Origin: an uncultured Clostridia bacterium
GTDB lineage: Bacteria > Bacillota > Clostridia > UBA1381
Assembly (NCBI GenBank): GCA_947591315.1
Contig: CANQDD010000014.1
Coordinates: 1 to 64,000 of the forward strand
Direction: 5' to 3'
DNA: 64,000 nucleotides
Made by a program: the position numbers and the translations under genes. The notes beneath the pieces were generated by a model. It was not told the origin of the DNA. It worked only from the letters and a program-made list of their open reading frames with translations, and searched no databases. Positions 33,009-41,554 of this stretch are shown one piece after another. Position 1 is the stretch's first letter. Every line of letters starts with the position of its first letter.

Positions 33009-33088
33009 GGGGACACTAAAATAAAACCGAGGGACACTAAAGTTTGGGGACACTAAAATAACGGGGACACTAAAATTTTAGTGTCCCC
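33009..33088. repeat. Four GGGGACACTAAA repeats ending in a perfect palindrome
   Basis: GGGGACACTAAA or GGGACACTAAA occurs at 33009-33020, 33031-33041, 33046-33057 and 33063-33074. The last copy runs into its own inverted copy, making a 26-bp perfect palindrome (33063-33088). The palindrome lies between convergent genes and may act as terminator. Repeats of this look accompany REP-associated Y1 transposases in other genomes, but no transposase is in this window. Confidence 0.85.
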
Positions 33089-33097
33089 ATTTTCATG

Positions 33098-33976
33098 TTA
33101 CGCGTTTACAAATTTGCATATACGTTTAAGTGCTCTGTACCCCTCGGGTATGGACGATACGATCGCCCAGTCGTGGCACATACCCTTGCCGGCGTACACT
33201 TTTATATGCGCGCCGCTCTTTTTGATATTCGCGATAAGCCTGTCAATATGCGGCGCGAACATTTCGCCCGTGCCGTAAAAAAGCAGCGTCGGCGGGTAAC
33301 CGGTAAAGTCTGTGTACTCGGCGTTCATACGCCCGTCCGACAGCGGTACACCCTTTCCCCAGTGCTTCGCCGACATGCCGATTATAAACTCCGACAAAAG
33401 CACGTCGTTTTGCTTCGCCTTTATGTACGCCTCGTCGTCGTTATCCGTACCAGTAACGGGCGATATAAGCACAACTCCGCGCGGCTTACGCGCCGTGTGA
33501 CCGACAAGACGCGCCGCCAAAAGCGCGCCCGCGCTGTCGCCTATTACGGTGATTTTGTCGGCTTCGTATTCCTTTAAAATTTTATCGTACGCCTTATACA
33601 CCCACTCCGCCGACTCGTCAACCGTCGCCTCGGGCGCGAGCGGATAAAACGGGAAAAACACCTCCGCGCGCGAATTCTGCGCGAGCCTCTGCGCGAGCTT
33701 GTAATGGAATATTGTGGGCGGGAACATACCCCCGCCTCCGTGCAGGAACAGCACGGCTCTGCCGTTTGAACCGCCGGCGCGCGTCAGGCGGAACATCGGC
33801 CGCTGCTCAAATACCGTTTTTTCCACGCATAGCTCCTTATACATAAATTTCGGCAGATCCGTCGGACGCTCCTTTGTTTTCAGGAAATTCAAAAACTCGT
33901 CCTCCGGCATATCAAAGCGGTGCTTCAAGTCCTTTTTTCGTATTATGCGGTCAACCAGCTTGTAAGTTAAACTCAT
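33098..33976 (-). CDS. Alpha/beta hydrolase, hormone-sensitive-lipase-like
   Basis: This 292-residue hydrolase has the oxyanion motif VLFLHGGGGMFPP (HGGG), the nucleophile elbow VIGDSAGALLAARL (GDSAG) and a late His in GMCHDWAIV. These mark the HSL/type IV esterase group, which cleaves short-chain esters. No signal peptide is visible. The ATG at 33976 has only a weak purine-rich ribosome site, but its own promoter lies just upstream. It faces the GH2 gene and may remove acyl groups from sugars, which is an inference from position only. Confidence 0.85.
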   Translation of the reverse strand: MSLTYKLVDRIIRKKDLKHRFDMPEDEFLNFLKTKERPTDLPKFMYKELCVEKTVFEQRPMFRLTRAGGSNGRAVLFLHGGGGMFPPTIFHYKLAQRLAQNSRAEVFFPFYPLAPEATVDESAEWVYKAYDKILKEYEADKITVIGDSAGALLAARLVGHTARKPRGVVLISPVTGTDNDDEAYIKAKQNDVLLSEFIIGMSAKHWGKGVPLSDGRMNAEYTDFTGYPPTLLFYGTGEMFAPHIDRLIANIKKSGAHIKVYAGKGMCHDWAIVSSIPEGYRALKRICKFVNA

Positions 33977-34008
33977 TTTGTCACTTCTCTCGTCGTATTT
34001 TCCCGTGT

Positions 34009-34037
34009 ATTATAACAGCTTTCGGACGAACAGTCAA
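34009..34037 (-). promoter_or_regulatory. Promoter of the alpha/beta hydrolase gene
   Basis: On the minus strand TTGACT (34032-34037) and TATAAT (34009-34014) are 17 bp apart, 32 bp before the ATG. Confidence 0.75.
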
Positions 34038-34116
34038 CCTTGCGGGAATGTATAATTATTGTTTTTCGGAGTCAATATTGGTATAAATTTCCTCAAAACA
34101 GGCAAAAATCGTGATT

Positions 34117-34137
34117 ATGTAATGAAAATGTAATGAA
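34117..34137 (+). promoter_or_regulatory. Direct repeat upstream of the LCP promoter
   Basis: ATGTAATGAA occurs at 34117-34126 and 34128-34137, an 11-bp period, ending about 20 bp before the -35 box. Tandem repeats with this period are typical sites for OmpR/PhoB-type response regulators; no direct proof exists here. Confidence 0.3.
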
Positions 34138-34156
34138 TAATGACGCGGTATATATG

Positions 34157-34185
34157 TTGACGAAAAAAAAATAAAATGTTATACT
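34157..34185 (+). promoter_or_regulatory. Promoter of the LCP gene
   Basis: TTGACG (34157-34162) and TATACT (34180-34185) with an A-rich 17-bp spacer. Confidence 0.7.
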
Positions 34186-34243
34186 AATTGCTGTAATATA
34201 AAATTTTGATACTGTTTTTACGGGTACATTGGAGGTAAACTCT

Positions 34244-35503
34244 GTGAAATTTAATGTAAAAAGATATTTTCAGGTTCTCGGCGTATCGCTTGCGGTAATA
34301 GTTGCCGCGGTGGCTGTGTGCATGGGATTTGAATTCGGCACGACGGGCGACGAGACCGAAATGGTTGATAATACATCTACCGTCCGCGCGGAGGGCGGAA
34401 AGATCAACGTGCTTTTGATGGGTACGGACGTGGAAGGCTTGCGTACGGACGCGATAATGCTCGCCTGCATTGACACCGACAAGCAGGAGGTCAATATGCT
34501 TTCCATTCCGAGAGATACAGAGATGTACGTCGGAAACCGCTACCAGAAGATAAACGCGGCGCACGCTTATATCGGCAGCGACGGACAGATAGGCGGACCG
34601 ACCGCGACGTGCGAGGCTGTGACGCGTATTACGGGAATACCGATAAACTATTACGTGGACTTTTCGTTTGACGCGGTCGCGCACGTTATAAACGAGCTTG
34701 GACCGATCGACTTCGAGATACCCGACCTGTACGGCGACGGCGTCGGCATGGTGTACGACGATCCCGTGCAGAGCCTGCACATAAACCTTCCGCCCGGACA
34801 TTACGGCGACGGCGGCGACTACCCCGGGCTTACCGGTCAGCAGGCGGTGTGGCTCATGCGTTACCGTCACGGCAATGTCAATCCAAATACGGGAACGTTT
34901 AAGGGTTACACGAACGGCGACACCGACAGAGTGGAAATGCAGCAGAAATTCTTAAAAGCCGTCGTTGACCAGAAGGTAAATCCGAGCCTTGTAATGAAAA
35001 TCCCCGCGATATTCAAAGCGGTAAGCGGCGAGATAAAGACGAACTTCACCGTAAGCGATATAATCACTTACTCAAAGTTTATTACCGACTTCACGAGCGC
35101 GAGCATACATTCCTACCAGCTTCCCGGCGAGTACGGACACGACGGCAACGGCGACGTATGGATCCCCGATATGGACGCGACGAGGGAAATGGTTGAGACG
35201 ATATTCGGCTACGACGCGTCGGGAATAACGACCGGTAACCCCAACGACGAGGAGAGCCGCGAGGCGGGCAAGACGACGAGAACCTCCGGTCAGGCGGCGG
35301 CTTCCGGCTCGTCCGACGAATCGGACGACACGTACTACGAAAGCCCGTCCGAGTCATACTCGGTATCGTCGGACTACGACGACGATGATTACGATTACAC
35401 GTCCGACGACGAGGATTACAGCTACGACGACGATTACGATACATACGACGCGAGCTCCGACTACGATTCGAGCGATTATGACACATACGACGACGAGGAA
35501 TAA
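34244..35503 (+). CDS. LytR-CpsA-Psr (LCP) family cell-wall polymer ligase
   Basis: This 419-residue protein has one N-terminal membrane helix (VLGVSLAVIVAAVAVCMGF) and an extracellular LCP domain at about residues 55-260. Conserved residues appear in LLMGTDVEGLRTDAIMLACI, MLSIPRDTEMYV, DFSFDAVAHVINELGPIDF and LTGQQAVWLMRYRHGN; the Asp and Arg residues hold the polyprenyl-phosphate. LCP enzymes attach teichoic acids or capsule to peptidoglycan. The start is GTG 34244, with GGAGG 8 nt upstream. The last 80 residues are an unusual low-complexity tail rich in Asp, Ser and Tyr, such as SSDYDDDDYDYTSDDEDY. It is transcribed alone. Confidence 0.9.
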   Translation: MKFNVKRYFQVLGVSLAVIVAAVAVCMGFEFGTTGDETEMVDNTSTVRAEGGKINVLLMGTDVEGLRTDAIMLACIDTDKQEVNMLSIPRDTEMYVGNRYQKINAAHAYIGSDGQIGGPTATCEAVTRITGIPINYYVDFSFDAVAHVINELGPIDFEIPDLYGDGVGMVYDDPVQSLHINLPPGHYGDGGDYPGLTGQQAVWLMRYRHGNVNPNTGTFKGYTNGDTDRVEMQQKFLKAVVDQKVNPSLVMKIPAIFKAVSGEIKTNFTVSDIITYSKFITDFTSASIHSYQLPGEYGHDGNGDVWIPDMDATREMVETIFGYDASGITTGNPNDEESREAGKTTRTSGQAAASGSSDESDDTYYESPSESYSVSSDYDDDDYDYTSDDEDYSYDDDYDTYDASSDYDSSDYDTYDDEE

Positions 35504-35518
35504 AATACCGAAAAACAC

Positions 35519-35547
35519 TTGACATTTTCGTACTTATGTGCTATAAT
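35519..35547 (+). promoter_or_regulatory. Consensus promoter of the rimP-nusA-infB operon
   Basis: TTGACA (35519-35524) and TATAAT (35542-35547) are exactly 17 bp apart. Confidence 0.88.
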
Positions 35548-35577
35548 AAATACTACCTATGAATATACTATATTCAG

Positions 35578-35602
35578 AAAGAGTGGGCAAGTCCCACTCT
35601 TT
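35578..35602 (+). terminator. Hairpin in the rimP leader, possible attenuator
   Basis: AAAGAGTGGG-caagt-CCCACTCTTT, a perfect 10-bp stem, sits about 25 nt into the transcript and 42 nt before the rimP ATG. A GAGTGGG...CCCACTC hairpin is common before rimP in Firmicutes. Since nusA is in this operon, feedback through termination is plausible. Confidence 0.6.
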
Positions 35603-35644
35603 CATTTATAATATTCGGAAAAAGCCGCATAAACAGGAGGAATT

Positions 35645-36103
35645 ATGGCAAACGCAACAGAAAAAAAGGCGCTCGAAGCGGGCGAGAGCATCGCAAAGGA
35701 GCAGGGCGTATACATCGTTGACGTGACGTACAAAAAGGAAAAAGATGGCTATTCGCTCTGCTACTACATCGACCGCGAGGGCGGCGTGGGCATAGACGAG
35801 TGCGAGACGTTTTCGAGAGCCGTCGAGGAGGTTCTCGACAGGGAAAACTTTATCGACGACGCGTACACGCTCGAGGTATCGTCGCCCGGCGCGGACAGAA
35901 AGCTCACAAAGGAAAGAGAATTTCTCTACTACATCGGACGCGACGTTGACGTGAAGCTGTACGCCGCCGAGGACGGCGAGAAGGAGTTTTCGGGCGTTCT
36001 TAAGGATTACTCAGACGGCGACGCGTACGTGGAGCGCGGCGGAGCAATAAAGAAAATACCCGTTAAAAGCGCGGTTTATATAAGATTAGGCTTTAAATTT
36101 TAA
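35645..36103 (+). CDS. rimP: Ribosome maturation factor RimP
   Basis: A 152-residue RimP needed for 30S subunit assembly. The N-terminal domain carries GVYIVDVTYKKEKDGYSLCYYIDREGG-like alternating strands, with the family motif ECETFSRAVEEVLD. The turn TLEVSSPGADRKLTKEREF is diagnostic (SSPG). The C-terminal SH3-like domain ends IPVKSAVYIRLGFKF. It starts at an ATG with an AGGAGG site and is the first gene of the translation operon. Confidence 0.95.
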   Translation: MANATEKKALEAGESIAKEQGVYIVDVTYKKEKDGYSLCYYIDREGGVGIDECETFSRAVEEVLDRENFIDDAYTLEVSSPGADRKLTKEREFLYYIGRDVDVKLYAAEDGEKEFSGVLKDYSDGDAYVERGGAIKKIPVKSAVYIRLGFKF

Positions 36104-36116
36104 GAGAGAGGAAGAT

Positions 36117-37148
36117 TTGAGACAAATGGAAAAAGGATTATTTGACGTTCTTATGGAGATATGCGATGAAAAGGGCATAAGCCCCGACGTGCTTACCGAG
36201 GCTTTGGAGGCTGCGCTTGTAGCCGCGTACAGGAAGAATTTCAACTCATCGCAGAATGTTAAGGTTGAGATGGATAAGAAGAAGGGTACGGTAAAGGTAT
36301 ACGCGCAAAAGACCGTAGCCGAAGCCGTAGAGGACGAACGCGAGCAGATTTCGCTTGAGGACGCGAGAAAGATAGACGGCGCTTACGAGATAGGCGACGT
36401 GGTGAACATCGAGGTTACGCCGAAAAATTTCGGCAGAATAAGCGCAATGACGGCGAAGCAGGTCGTAACGCAGAGAATAAGAGAAGCGGAGCGCGGAATT
36501 ATATACAGCGAGTACACCGAAAAGACGAATGACATAATATCGGGACGCGTCGAAAGAGTTGAGCGCGGAGCCGTGTTCATCGACATCGGCAAAATAGAAG
36601 CGATACTCCCCGAAAAGGAGCAGCCGCCGGGTGAAACGTACATTGTCGGCGAAACGATACGCTGCTATGTGAGCGATGTGAGAACGAGCGCGAGAGGCAC
36701 TCAAATAATCGTGTCGAGAACGCACCCCGGACTTGTGAGAAAGCTTTTTGAAAACGAAGTCCCCGAGATAGGCGCGGGAATAGTCGAAATAAAGAGTATT
36801 GCGCGCGAGGCGGGCAGCAGAACAAAAATAGCCGTTCACTCGAACGATCCCGACGTTGACGCGCAGGGCGCGTGCATAGGTCCGAGGGGCATGAGAGTGC
36901 AGAACATAGGCGACGAGCTTCGCGAAGAAAAGATCGACATAGTGAAGTGGAGCGAGGATCCCGTGGAATACATCACGGCAAGCCTCAGCCCGTCAAAGGT
37001 TATAAGCACGGAAATTGACGAGGAAGAAAAGAGAGCGCACGTAACAGTGCCGGAGCATCAGCTGTCACTTGCAATCGGCAGATCCGGTCAGAACGTCCGC
37101 CTCGCGGCGAGGCTCACGGGCTGGAAGATAGACATAAGCGCGGAGTAA
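36117..37148 (+). CDS. nusA: Transcription termination/antitermination factor NusA
   Basis: This 343-residue NusA has the N-terminal polymerase-binding domain (EALEAALVAAYRKNF), an S1 domain starting near DIISGRVERVERGAVFIDIG, and two KH domains (DPVDAQGACIGPRGMRVQNI-type at about 240-260 and SLAIGRSGQNVRLAARLTGW near 310-330). It lacks the acidic C-terminal repeats of enterobacteria, as usual in Firmicutes. The TTG at 36117 is 5 nt after GAGG; ATG 36126 is an alternative. It may regulate its own operon through the leader hairpin. Confidence 0.95.
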   Translation: MRQMEKGLFDVLMEICDEKGISPDVLTEALEAALVAAYRKNFNSSQNVKVEMDKKKGTVKVYAQKTVAEAVEDEREQISLEDARKIDGAYEIGDVVNIEVTPKNFGRISAMTAKQVVTQRIREAERGIIYSEYTEKTNDIISGRVERVERGAVFIDIGKIEAILPEKEQPPGETYIVGETIRCYVSDVRTSARGTQIIVSRTHPGLVRKLFENEVPEIGAGIVEIKSIAREAGSRTKIAVHSNDPDVDAQGACIGPRGMRVQNIGDELREEKIDIVKWSEDPVEYITASLSPSKVISTEIDEEEKRAHVTVPEHQLSLAIGRSGQNVRLAARLTGWKIDISAE

Positions 37149-37150
37149 TT

Positions 37151-37417
37151 ATGAGCGAGAAACATATACCACTCAGAATGTGCATTTCGTGCAGACAGAT
37201 GAAGCCGCAGAGTGAGCTTATACGCGTCGTGAGGGAAAACGGCACGGACGCGGTGCTGCTCGACACAGGCAAAAAATGCTTCGGCAGAGGCGCGTACGTG
37301 TGCCGCGAAGCGGAATGTATAGATAAGGCGATAAAGAGGAACGGTTTTGCGAGACATCTGGGGTGTGCCGTTCCGACGGAGATATATAAATCCTTACAGG
37401 AAGAAAAGAAAGGATGA
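37151..37417 (+). CDS. rnpM: YlxR family RNase P modulator RnpM
   Basis: This 88-residue small RNA-binding protein has the YlxR signature: [20 protein letters not shown] at the N-terminus and [20 protein letters not shown] with the conserved GRGAY. It binds RNase P RNA and slows its activity in Bacillus. It lies between nusA and infB as in most Firmicutes. The L7Ae-like ylxQ gene that often follows is missing. Its stop codon lies within the infB start region. Confidence 0.93.
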   Translation: MSEKHIPLRMCISCRQMKPQSELIRVVRENGTDAVLLDTGKKCFGRGAYVCREAECIDKAIKRNGFARHLGCAVPTEIYKSLQEEKKG

Positions 37418-37422
37418 TGAAT

Positions 37423-39936
37423 ATGGCGAACTCTTTGAAACTCGGAGATATTTCCAAAAATTTAAAAATAACGAATAAGGACGCGATAGCGAAGCTTGCC
37501 GAGCACGGCATAGAGGTCAAAAGCGCGACGAGCGTCATAACGGAGGACGTGGCGGGCTTTATTCTCGACCTTTATACCGCCGCGAATATGCTTGACGAGG
37601 ATGAGGCGGCACAGCTCCGCGACCGGGCGGTAGCGGAGAAGAAGGCGGAGGAAGAGAAAGCGGCTGCCGTTGAAGCCGAGAGCAAAAAGGCTGCCGAGGA
37701 AAGCAAGAAGGCGGCTGATGAAAGCAAGAGCGAAGAGGTCAAGACGGAGAAACCAAAACCCGAAAAGACCGCGGAAGCAAAGAAGGAAAAGCCTGCAAAG
37801 GAAAAGACCGCTCCGAAGGAGCAGCCTGCTCCCGTGAAGGAGGAAAAGAAGGAACAGCCGCCCGAGAAGCCGCGCCGCGAAAAGCGTAAGAAGGTCGCGA
37901 AGAAGCAGACAGGTCAGAGAATCGATCTTTCAAACGTAGACCGCAGCGGCACGGACGAGGAATTTGTCGTAAAGACCGAGGAAAAGCGCCGTCATGTTGA
38001 CACGCGCCAGTCGAACGTAGACCTTAAAGCTATCGAGTCGCGCGAGCGTATCGAGGACATGGTACAGGGCGACAGACGCATGAATAAACAGGGCGGAAAG
38101 GTCAAGAATAACAGACGCGGGGGCAAGAACCGCCGCGAAAAGGAAGCGCGCAAGGAGAAGAAGGTCATTCCCGTAAAGGTAATAACCGAGATAGAAGTCG
38201 GCGAGACGATCCCCGTAGGCGAGCTTGCGTCACGCATGGGCAAAACATCGGCGGAGGTCGTAAAGAAGCTGATGATGCTCGGCATAATGGCGACGCAGAA
38301 CCAGTCGGTAGACTACGAGACAGCCGCGCTTGTCGGTATGGATTTCGGTATCGAGGTAAAGCAGGAGGTCATAGTCACCAAGGAGGATATGCTTGCGGAG
38401 CTTACAACGCACGAGGACACGGAAGACGAGCTTGTACCGCGTCCGCCGGTAGTCGTTGTCATGGGACACGTAGACCACGGCAAGACCTCGCTGCTTGACG
38501 CTATACGCCACACCAACGTGATAGAAGGCGAGGCGGGCGGTATCACGCAGCACATAGGCGCGTACAGCGTTAAACTCAACGACCGCGTGATAACGTTCCT
38601 CGACACGCCGGGACACGAGGCGTTCACGACAATGCGTGCGCGCGGCGCGCAGGTAACGGACGTGGCGATACTCGTTGTAGCCGCCGACGACGGTATAATG
38701 CCACAGACGATTGAGGCGATAAACCACGCGAAGGCTGCCGGAGTGCAGATAGTCGTGGCGATAAACAAGATAGATAAGGAAGGCGCGAACCCCGACAGAG
38801 TGCGTCAGTCGCTCGTCGAGTACGACCTCGTTCCCGAGGAATGGGGCGGCGACACGGTTTGCGTCGAAATATCGGCGAAAAAGCGCATAAACATAGACGG
38901 ACTTCTCGAAATGGTACTGCTCGTAGCCGATATGCAGGAGCTTAAGGCAAACCCGAACCGCGACGCGCAGGGTACGGTCATAGAGGCGCAGATAGACAAG
39001 GGACGCGGACCTGTCGCGACGGTGCTCGTGCAGAACGGCACGCTCAAGGTCGGCGACTTCGTGATTGCGGGAACGGCGGTCGGACGCATACGCGCCATGG
39101 TAAACGACAAGGGCAGACGCGTTAAGACGGCATCGCCGTCAACTCCCGTGGAGCTTCTGGGACTGAGCGAAGCGCCGTCGGGCGGCGACACATTCGTTGT
39201 CGTAAACGATGAAAAGCTTGCCCGCGCCGTAGCGGAGCAGCGCCGTCAGGAAATGAAGGAGACGGAGTTTAATCAGGTCGTAAAGGTATCGCTCGACAAC
39301 CTGTTCAGCCAGATAGACGAGGGCAACATGAAGGAGCTCGACATCATCGTCAAGGCTGACGTTCAGGGCAGCGTCGAGGCGGTTAAGCAGAGCCTTGAAA
39401 AGCTGTCGAACGACGAGGTAAGAGTAAAGGTTATCCACGGCGGCGTCGGCGCTGTAAACGAGTCGGACGTAATGCTCGCGAACGCCTCGAACGCTATAAT
39501 CGTCGGCTTCAACGTGCGTCCCGACGCGGGCGCGCTTGCATCGGCGGAGCAGCATGAGGTCGACATCAGACTTTACCGCGTAATCTATCAGGCGATAGAG
39601 GAAATCGAAGCCGCGATGAAGGGTATGCTCGATCCTGAATTTAAGGAGGTCGTACTCGGTTACGCCGAGGTACGCCAGACATTCAAGGTGTCGGGCGTCG
39701 GCACGATCGCGGGCTGCTACGTTACGCAGGGCATTATACGCCGCAACGCGGATATACGCGTAGTGCGCGACGGTATTATCATACACGAGGGCAAGATAGA
39801 CTCGTTAAAGAGATTTAAGGACGACGCGAGAGAGGTAAGCGAGAACTTTGAGTGCGGTCTCGGTATCGCGAACTTCAACGACGTTAAGGAAGGCGACACC
39901 ATCGAGTGCTTCGTCATGGAGGAAATAGAGCGGTAA
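37423..39936 (+). CDS. infB: Translation initiation factor IF-2
   Basis: This 837-residue IF-2 has a long Lys/Glu/Ala low-complexity N-terminus (about residues 65-200), the IF2N domain ([20 protein letters not shown]), then the GTPase with G1 [19 protein letters not shown]2 region [11 protein letters not shown]3 DTPGHEAF and G4 NKID. The C-terminal domains include [20 protein letters not shown]. It places initiator tRNA on the ribosome. I favour ATG 37423, 9 nt after AAAGG; an ATG at 37414 overlaps the ribosome site and the rnpM stop. Confidence 0.95.
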   Translation: MANSLKLGDISKNLKITNKDAIAKLAEHGIEVKSATSVITEDVAGFILDLYTAANMLDEDEAAQLRDRAVAEKKAEEEKAAAVEAESKKAAEESKKAADESKSEEVKTEKPKPEKTAEAKKEKPAKEKTAPKEQPAPVKEEKKEQPPEKPRREKRKKVAKKQTGQRIDLSNVDRSGTDEEFVVKTEEKRRHVDTRQSNVDLKAIESRERIEDMVQGDRRMNKQGGKVKNNRRGGKNRREKEARKEKKVIPVKVITEIEVGETIPVGELASRMGKTSAEVVKKLMMLGIMATQNQSVDYETAALVGMDFGIEVKQEVIVTKEDMLAELTTHEDTEDELVPRPPVVVVMGHVDHGKTSLLDAIRHTNVIEGEAGGITQHIGAYSVKLNDRVITFLDTPGHEAFTTMRARGAQVTDVAILVVAADDGIMPQTIEAINHAKAAGVQIVVAINKIDKEGANPDRVRQSLVEYDLVPEEWGGDTVCVEISAKKRINIDGLLEMVLLVADMQELKANPNRDAQGTVIEAQIDKGRGPVATVLVQNGTLKVGDFVIAGTAVGRIRAMVNDKGRRVKTASPSTPVELLGLSEAPSGGDTFVVVNDEKLARAVAEQRRQEMKETEFNQVVKVSLDNLFSQIDEGNMKELDIIVKADVQGSVEAVKQSLEKLSNDEVRVKVIHGGVGAVNESDVMLANASNAIIVGFNVRPDAGALASAEQHEVDIRLYRVIYQAIEEIEAAMKGMLDPEFKEVVLGYAEVRQTFKVSGVGTIAGCYVTQGIIRRNADIRVVRDGIIIHEGKIDSLKRFKDDAREVSENFECGLGIANFNDVKEGDTIECFVMEEIER

Positions 39937-39944
39937 CTCAATAT

Positions 39945-40230
39945 GGCTCCCCTATTAGGGGAGCTGTCACACGAAGTGTGACTGAGGGGTTTATATCGAA
40001 CAAAACCCTTCCACCGCCTTCGGCGGTCCCCCTCCCCTAGTAGGGGAGGCTCACCGTAGGGGCTGGCGCTTTGCTACGGCATACGAGCAAAGCTCTATGC
40101 CTACCACACGCAAACGTGTGGTTCACCTCGACAGCCCGTCCCCCCCGACGACCTGAATGTAACGGCACCGTAGGGGCGAACCGTGTTCGCCCGCACCCCA
40201 CCCCGTAGGGGCGACCCTTGCGGTCGCCCG
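39945..40230. repeat. Repeat tract between infB and rbfA (C, split B, two A units)
   Basis: A C unit (39945-40054) keeps the C architecture but with other arm sequences, such as GTCACAC-gaa-GTGTGAC. A B half-unit (from 40056) is split by an E insert at 40070-40125 and resumes with CCTCGACAGCCCGT. Two A hairpins follow at about 40170-40193 (GAACCGTGTTC type) and 40204-40230 (GACCCTTGCGGTC type). No promoter for rbfA is evident, so the tract is probably transcribed within the operon. Confidence 0.88.
40070..40125. repeat. E element inserted in a B unit
   Basis: This 56-nt insert starts TTTGCTACGGCAT and ends GTGTGGTTCA. It forms two hairpins: GGCATA.GAGC/GCTC.TATGCC and ACCACACG/CGTGTGGT. It lies exactly between GGCGC and CCTCGAC, which are contiguous in intact B units. 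A homologue with compensated stems sits in the C unit at 60187-60244. Confidence 0.75.
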
Positions 40231-40257
40231 CAAATAAATTATAGCAGGTACACAAAA

Positions 40258-40593
40258 ATGGCAAGAATAGACAAAATCAACGGCGAGGTAATGCGCGAAC
40301 TGGCGAACATCATACGCAGTCTGAAGGATTCGCGCATACCCCTCATGACGAGCGTGGTAAAGGTCAGCGTCACGAGCGACCTGCGCTACGCGAAAGCCTA
40401 CATCTCCGTAATGGGAGACGAGGAAACGAAAAAAAAGGCTATGGAAGGCTTAAAGAGCGCGTCGGGCTATATACGGCGCGAGATAGGCAAGCGTATAGAT
40501 CTGCGCTACACGCCCGAATTTATTTTTGAGCTTGACAACTCAATCGAGCACGGCGCGAGAATAGAGGAGCTTTTAAAACGTTATGGAAAATAA
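40258..40593 (+). CDS. rbfA: Ribosome-binding factor A
   Basis: A 111-residue RbfA for 30S maturation and cold adaptation. It begins MARIDKINGEVMRELANIIR, with the KH-like core SVVKVSVTSDLRYAKAYISVMG and the ending GKRIDLRYTPEFIFELDNSIEHGARI, all typical. The start is ATG 40258; codons upstream to 40183 translate repeat DNA and are rejected. The ribosome site is weak (AGGT). It overlaps nrnA by 11 bp. Confidence 0.93.
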   Translation: MARIDKINGEVMRELANIIRSLKDSRIPLMTSVVKVSVTSDLRYAKAYISVMGDEETKKKAMEGLKSASGYIRREIGKRIDLRYTPEFIFELDNSIEHGARIEELLKRYGK

Positions 40594-41554
40594 TATGAAA
40601 GCGGCTGCCGACAAAATAACAGCCGCAGAAACGGTTGCAATTCTGACACACGCAAACGAGGATCCCGACACCTTGGGATCCTGCTTTGCGTTTAAAAAAA
40701 TGATGACAAAGCTCGGCAAGAAAGCCGAAATATACGTGAGCGGCAAGGTGGAGGAACGCCTTTCGTTCATGGGTGACGACTACATAATATACGACGAAAG
40801 TATGAAAAAGCACTGCGATCTGTGCGTTTGCATCGACTGCGGCGACGCGCAGCGCATAGGCGCGCGCAAGGCGTTATTCGACGCAGCCGGTACTACAATA
40901 AACATAGACCACCACTACACGAACACGAATTTTGCCGACGCGAATCTCGTAAACGGAAGCGCGTCCTCGGCGGCGGAGATACTGACGGAGCTTTTCGCGT
41001 ACATGCAGCTTGATTTGGACGATGCGATTGCCGCCGATTTGTACACCGCTATCTGCTCCGATACGGGCTGCTTCAAGTTCAGCAGCGTCACGCCCAAAAC
41101 AATGCGTATGGCTGCCGATTTACTCGAATATAATTTTGACCACGCCGAAATCGCGCGGCTTCTTTTCGACACCGAATCGCTCGCGGCGGCAAGGCTCAAA
41201 GCCGAGATAACGGGCGGTATAAAAAGTTACGCGGACGGCAGGATAACGCTCGTGACAGCCGATGAAAAGGACGGCGAAAAGTACGGCATAGCGCCGGAGG
41301 ACATACCGAATCTCGTGGAGATTCCGCGCTGCATAGAGGGTACGGAGATAGCCGTGTGCGTAAAGAAAACAGCGTCGGGCTACCGCGTAAATCTGCGTTC
41401 AAACGGAGACGCGGACGTTTCCGGCGCGGCTGCCGCGATAGGCGGGGGCGGTCACAAAAAAGCCGCCGGCGGCACGATCCACGCCTCAAGCATGGACGAA
41501 GCCGAAAAAATAATCATAGACGAATGTCTAAAGGCGTTAGAGGAAATGAAATGA
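40583..41554 (+). CDS. nrnA: DHH/DHHA1 oligoribonuclease and pAp phosphatase
   Basis: This 323-residue NrnA-type phosphoesterase degrades short RNA oligomers and 3'-phosphoadenosine 5'-phosphate. Metal motifs are LTHANEDPDTLGSCFAF, CVCIDCGDAQRIGARKALF and INIDHHYTNTNFAD (the DHH motif). The DHHA1 domain ends in AIGGGGHKKAAGGTI. The first motif has Glu where Pro is usual but keeps both Asp residues. The ATG at 40583 overlaps rbfA; ATG 40595 is an alternative. Its stop overlaps the truB start (ATGA). Confidence 0.93.
   Translation: MENNMKAAADKITAAETVAILTHANEDPDTLGSCFAFKKMMTKLGKKAEIYVSGKVEERLSFMGDDYIIYDESMKKHCDLCVCIDCGDAQRIGARKALFDAAGTTINIDHHYTNTNFADANLVNGSASSAAEILTELFAYMQLDLDDAIAADLYTAICSDTGCFKFSSVTPKTMRMAADLLEYNFDHAEIARLLFDTESLAAARLKAEITGGIKSYADGRITLVTADEKDGEKYGIAPEDIPNLVEIPRCIEGTEIAVCVKKTASGYRVNLRSNGDADVSGAAAAIGGGGHKKAAGGTIHASSMDEAEKIIIDECLKALEEMK

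Noticed and set aside
33009-33088. GGGGACACTAAA tract as a complete insertion sequence
   Set aside because: No transposase frame lies within or beside it.
40183-40257. In-frame N-terminal extension of rbfA
   Set aside because: It reads an A repeat; RbfA proteins start at the sequence following ATG 40258.
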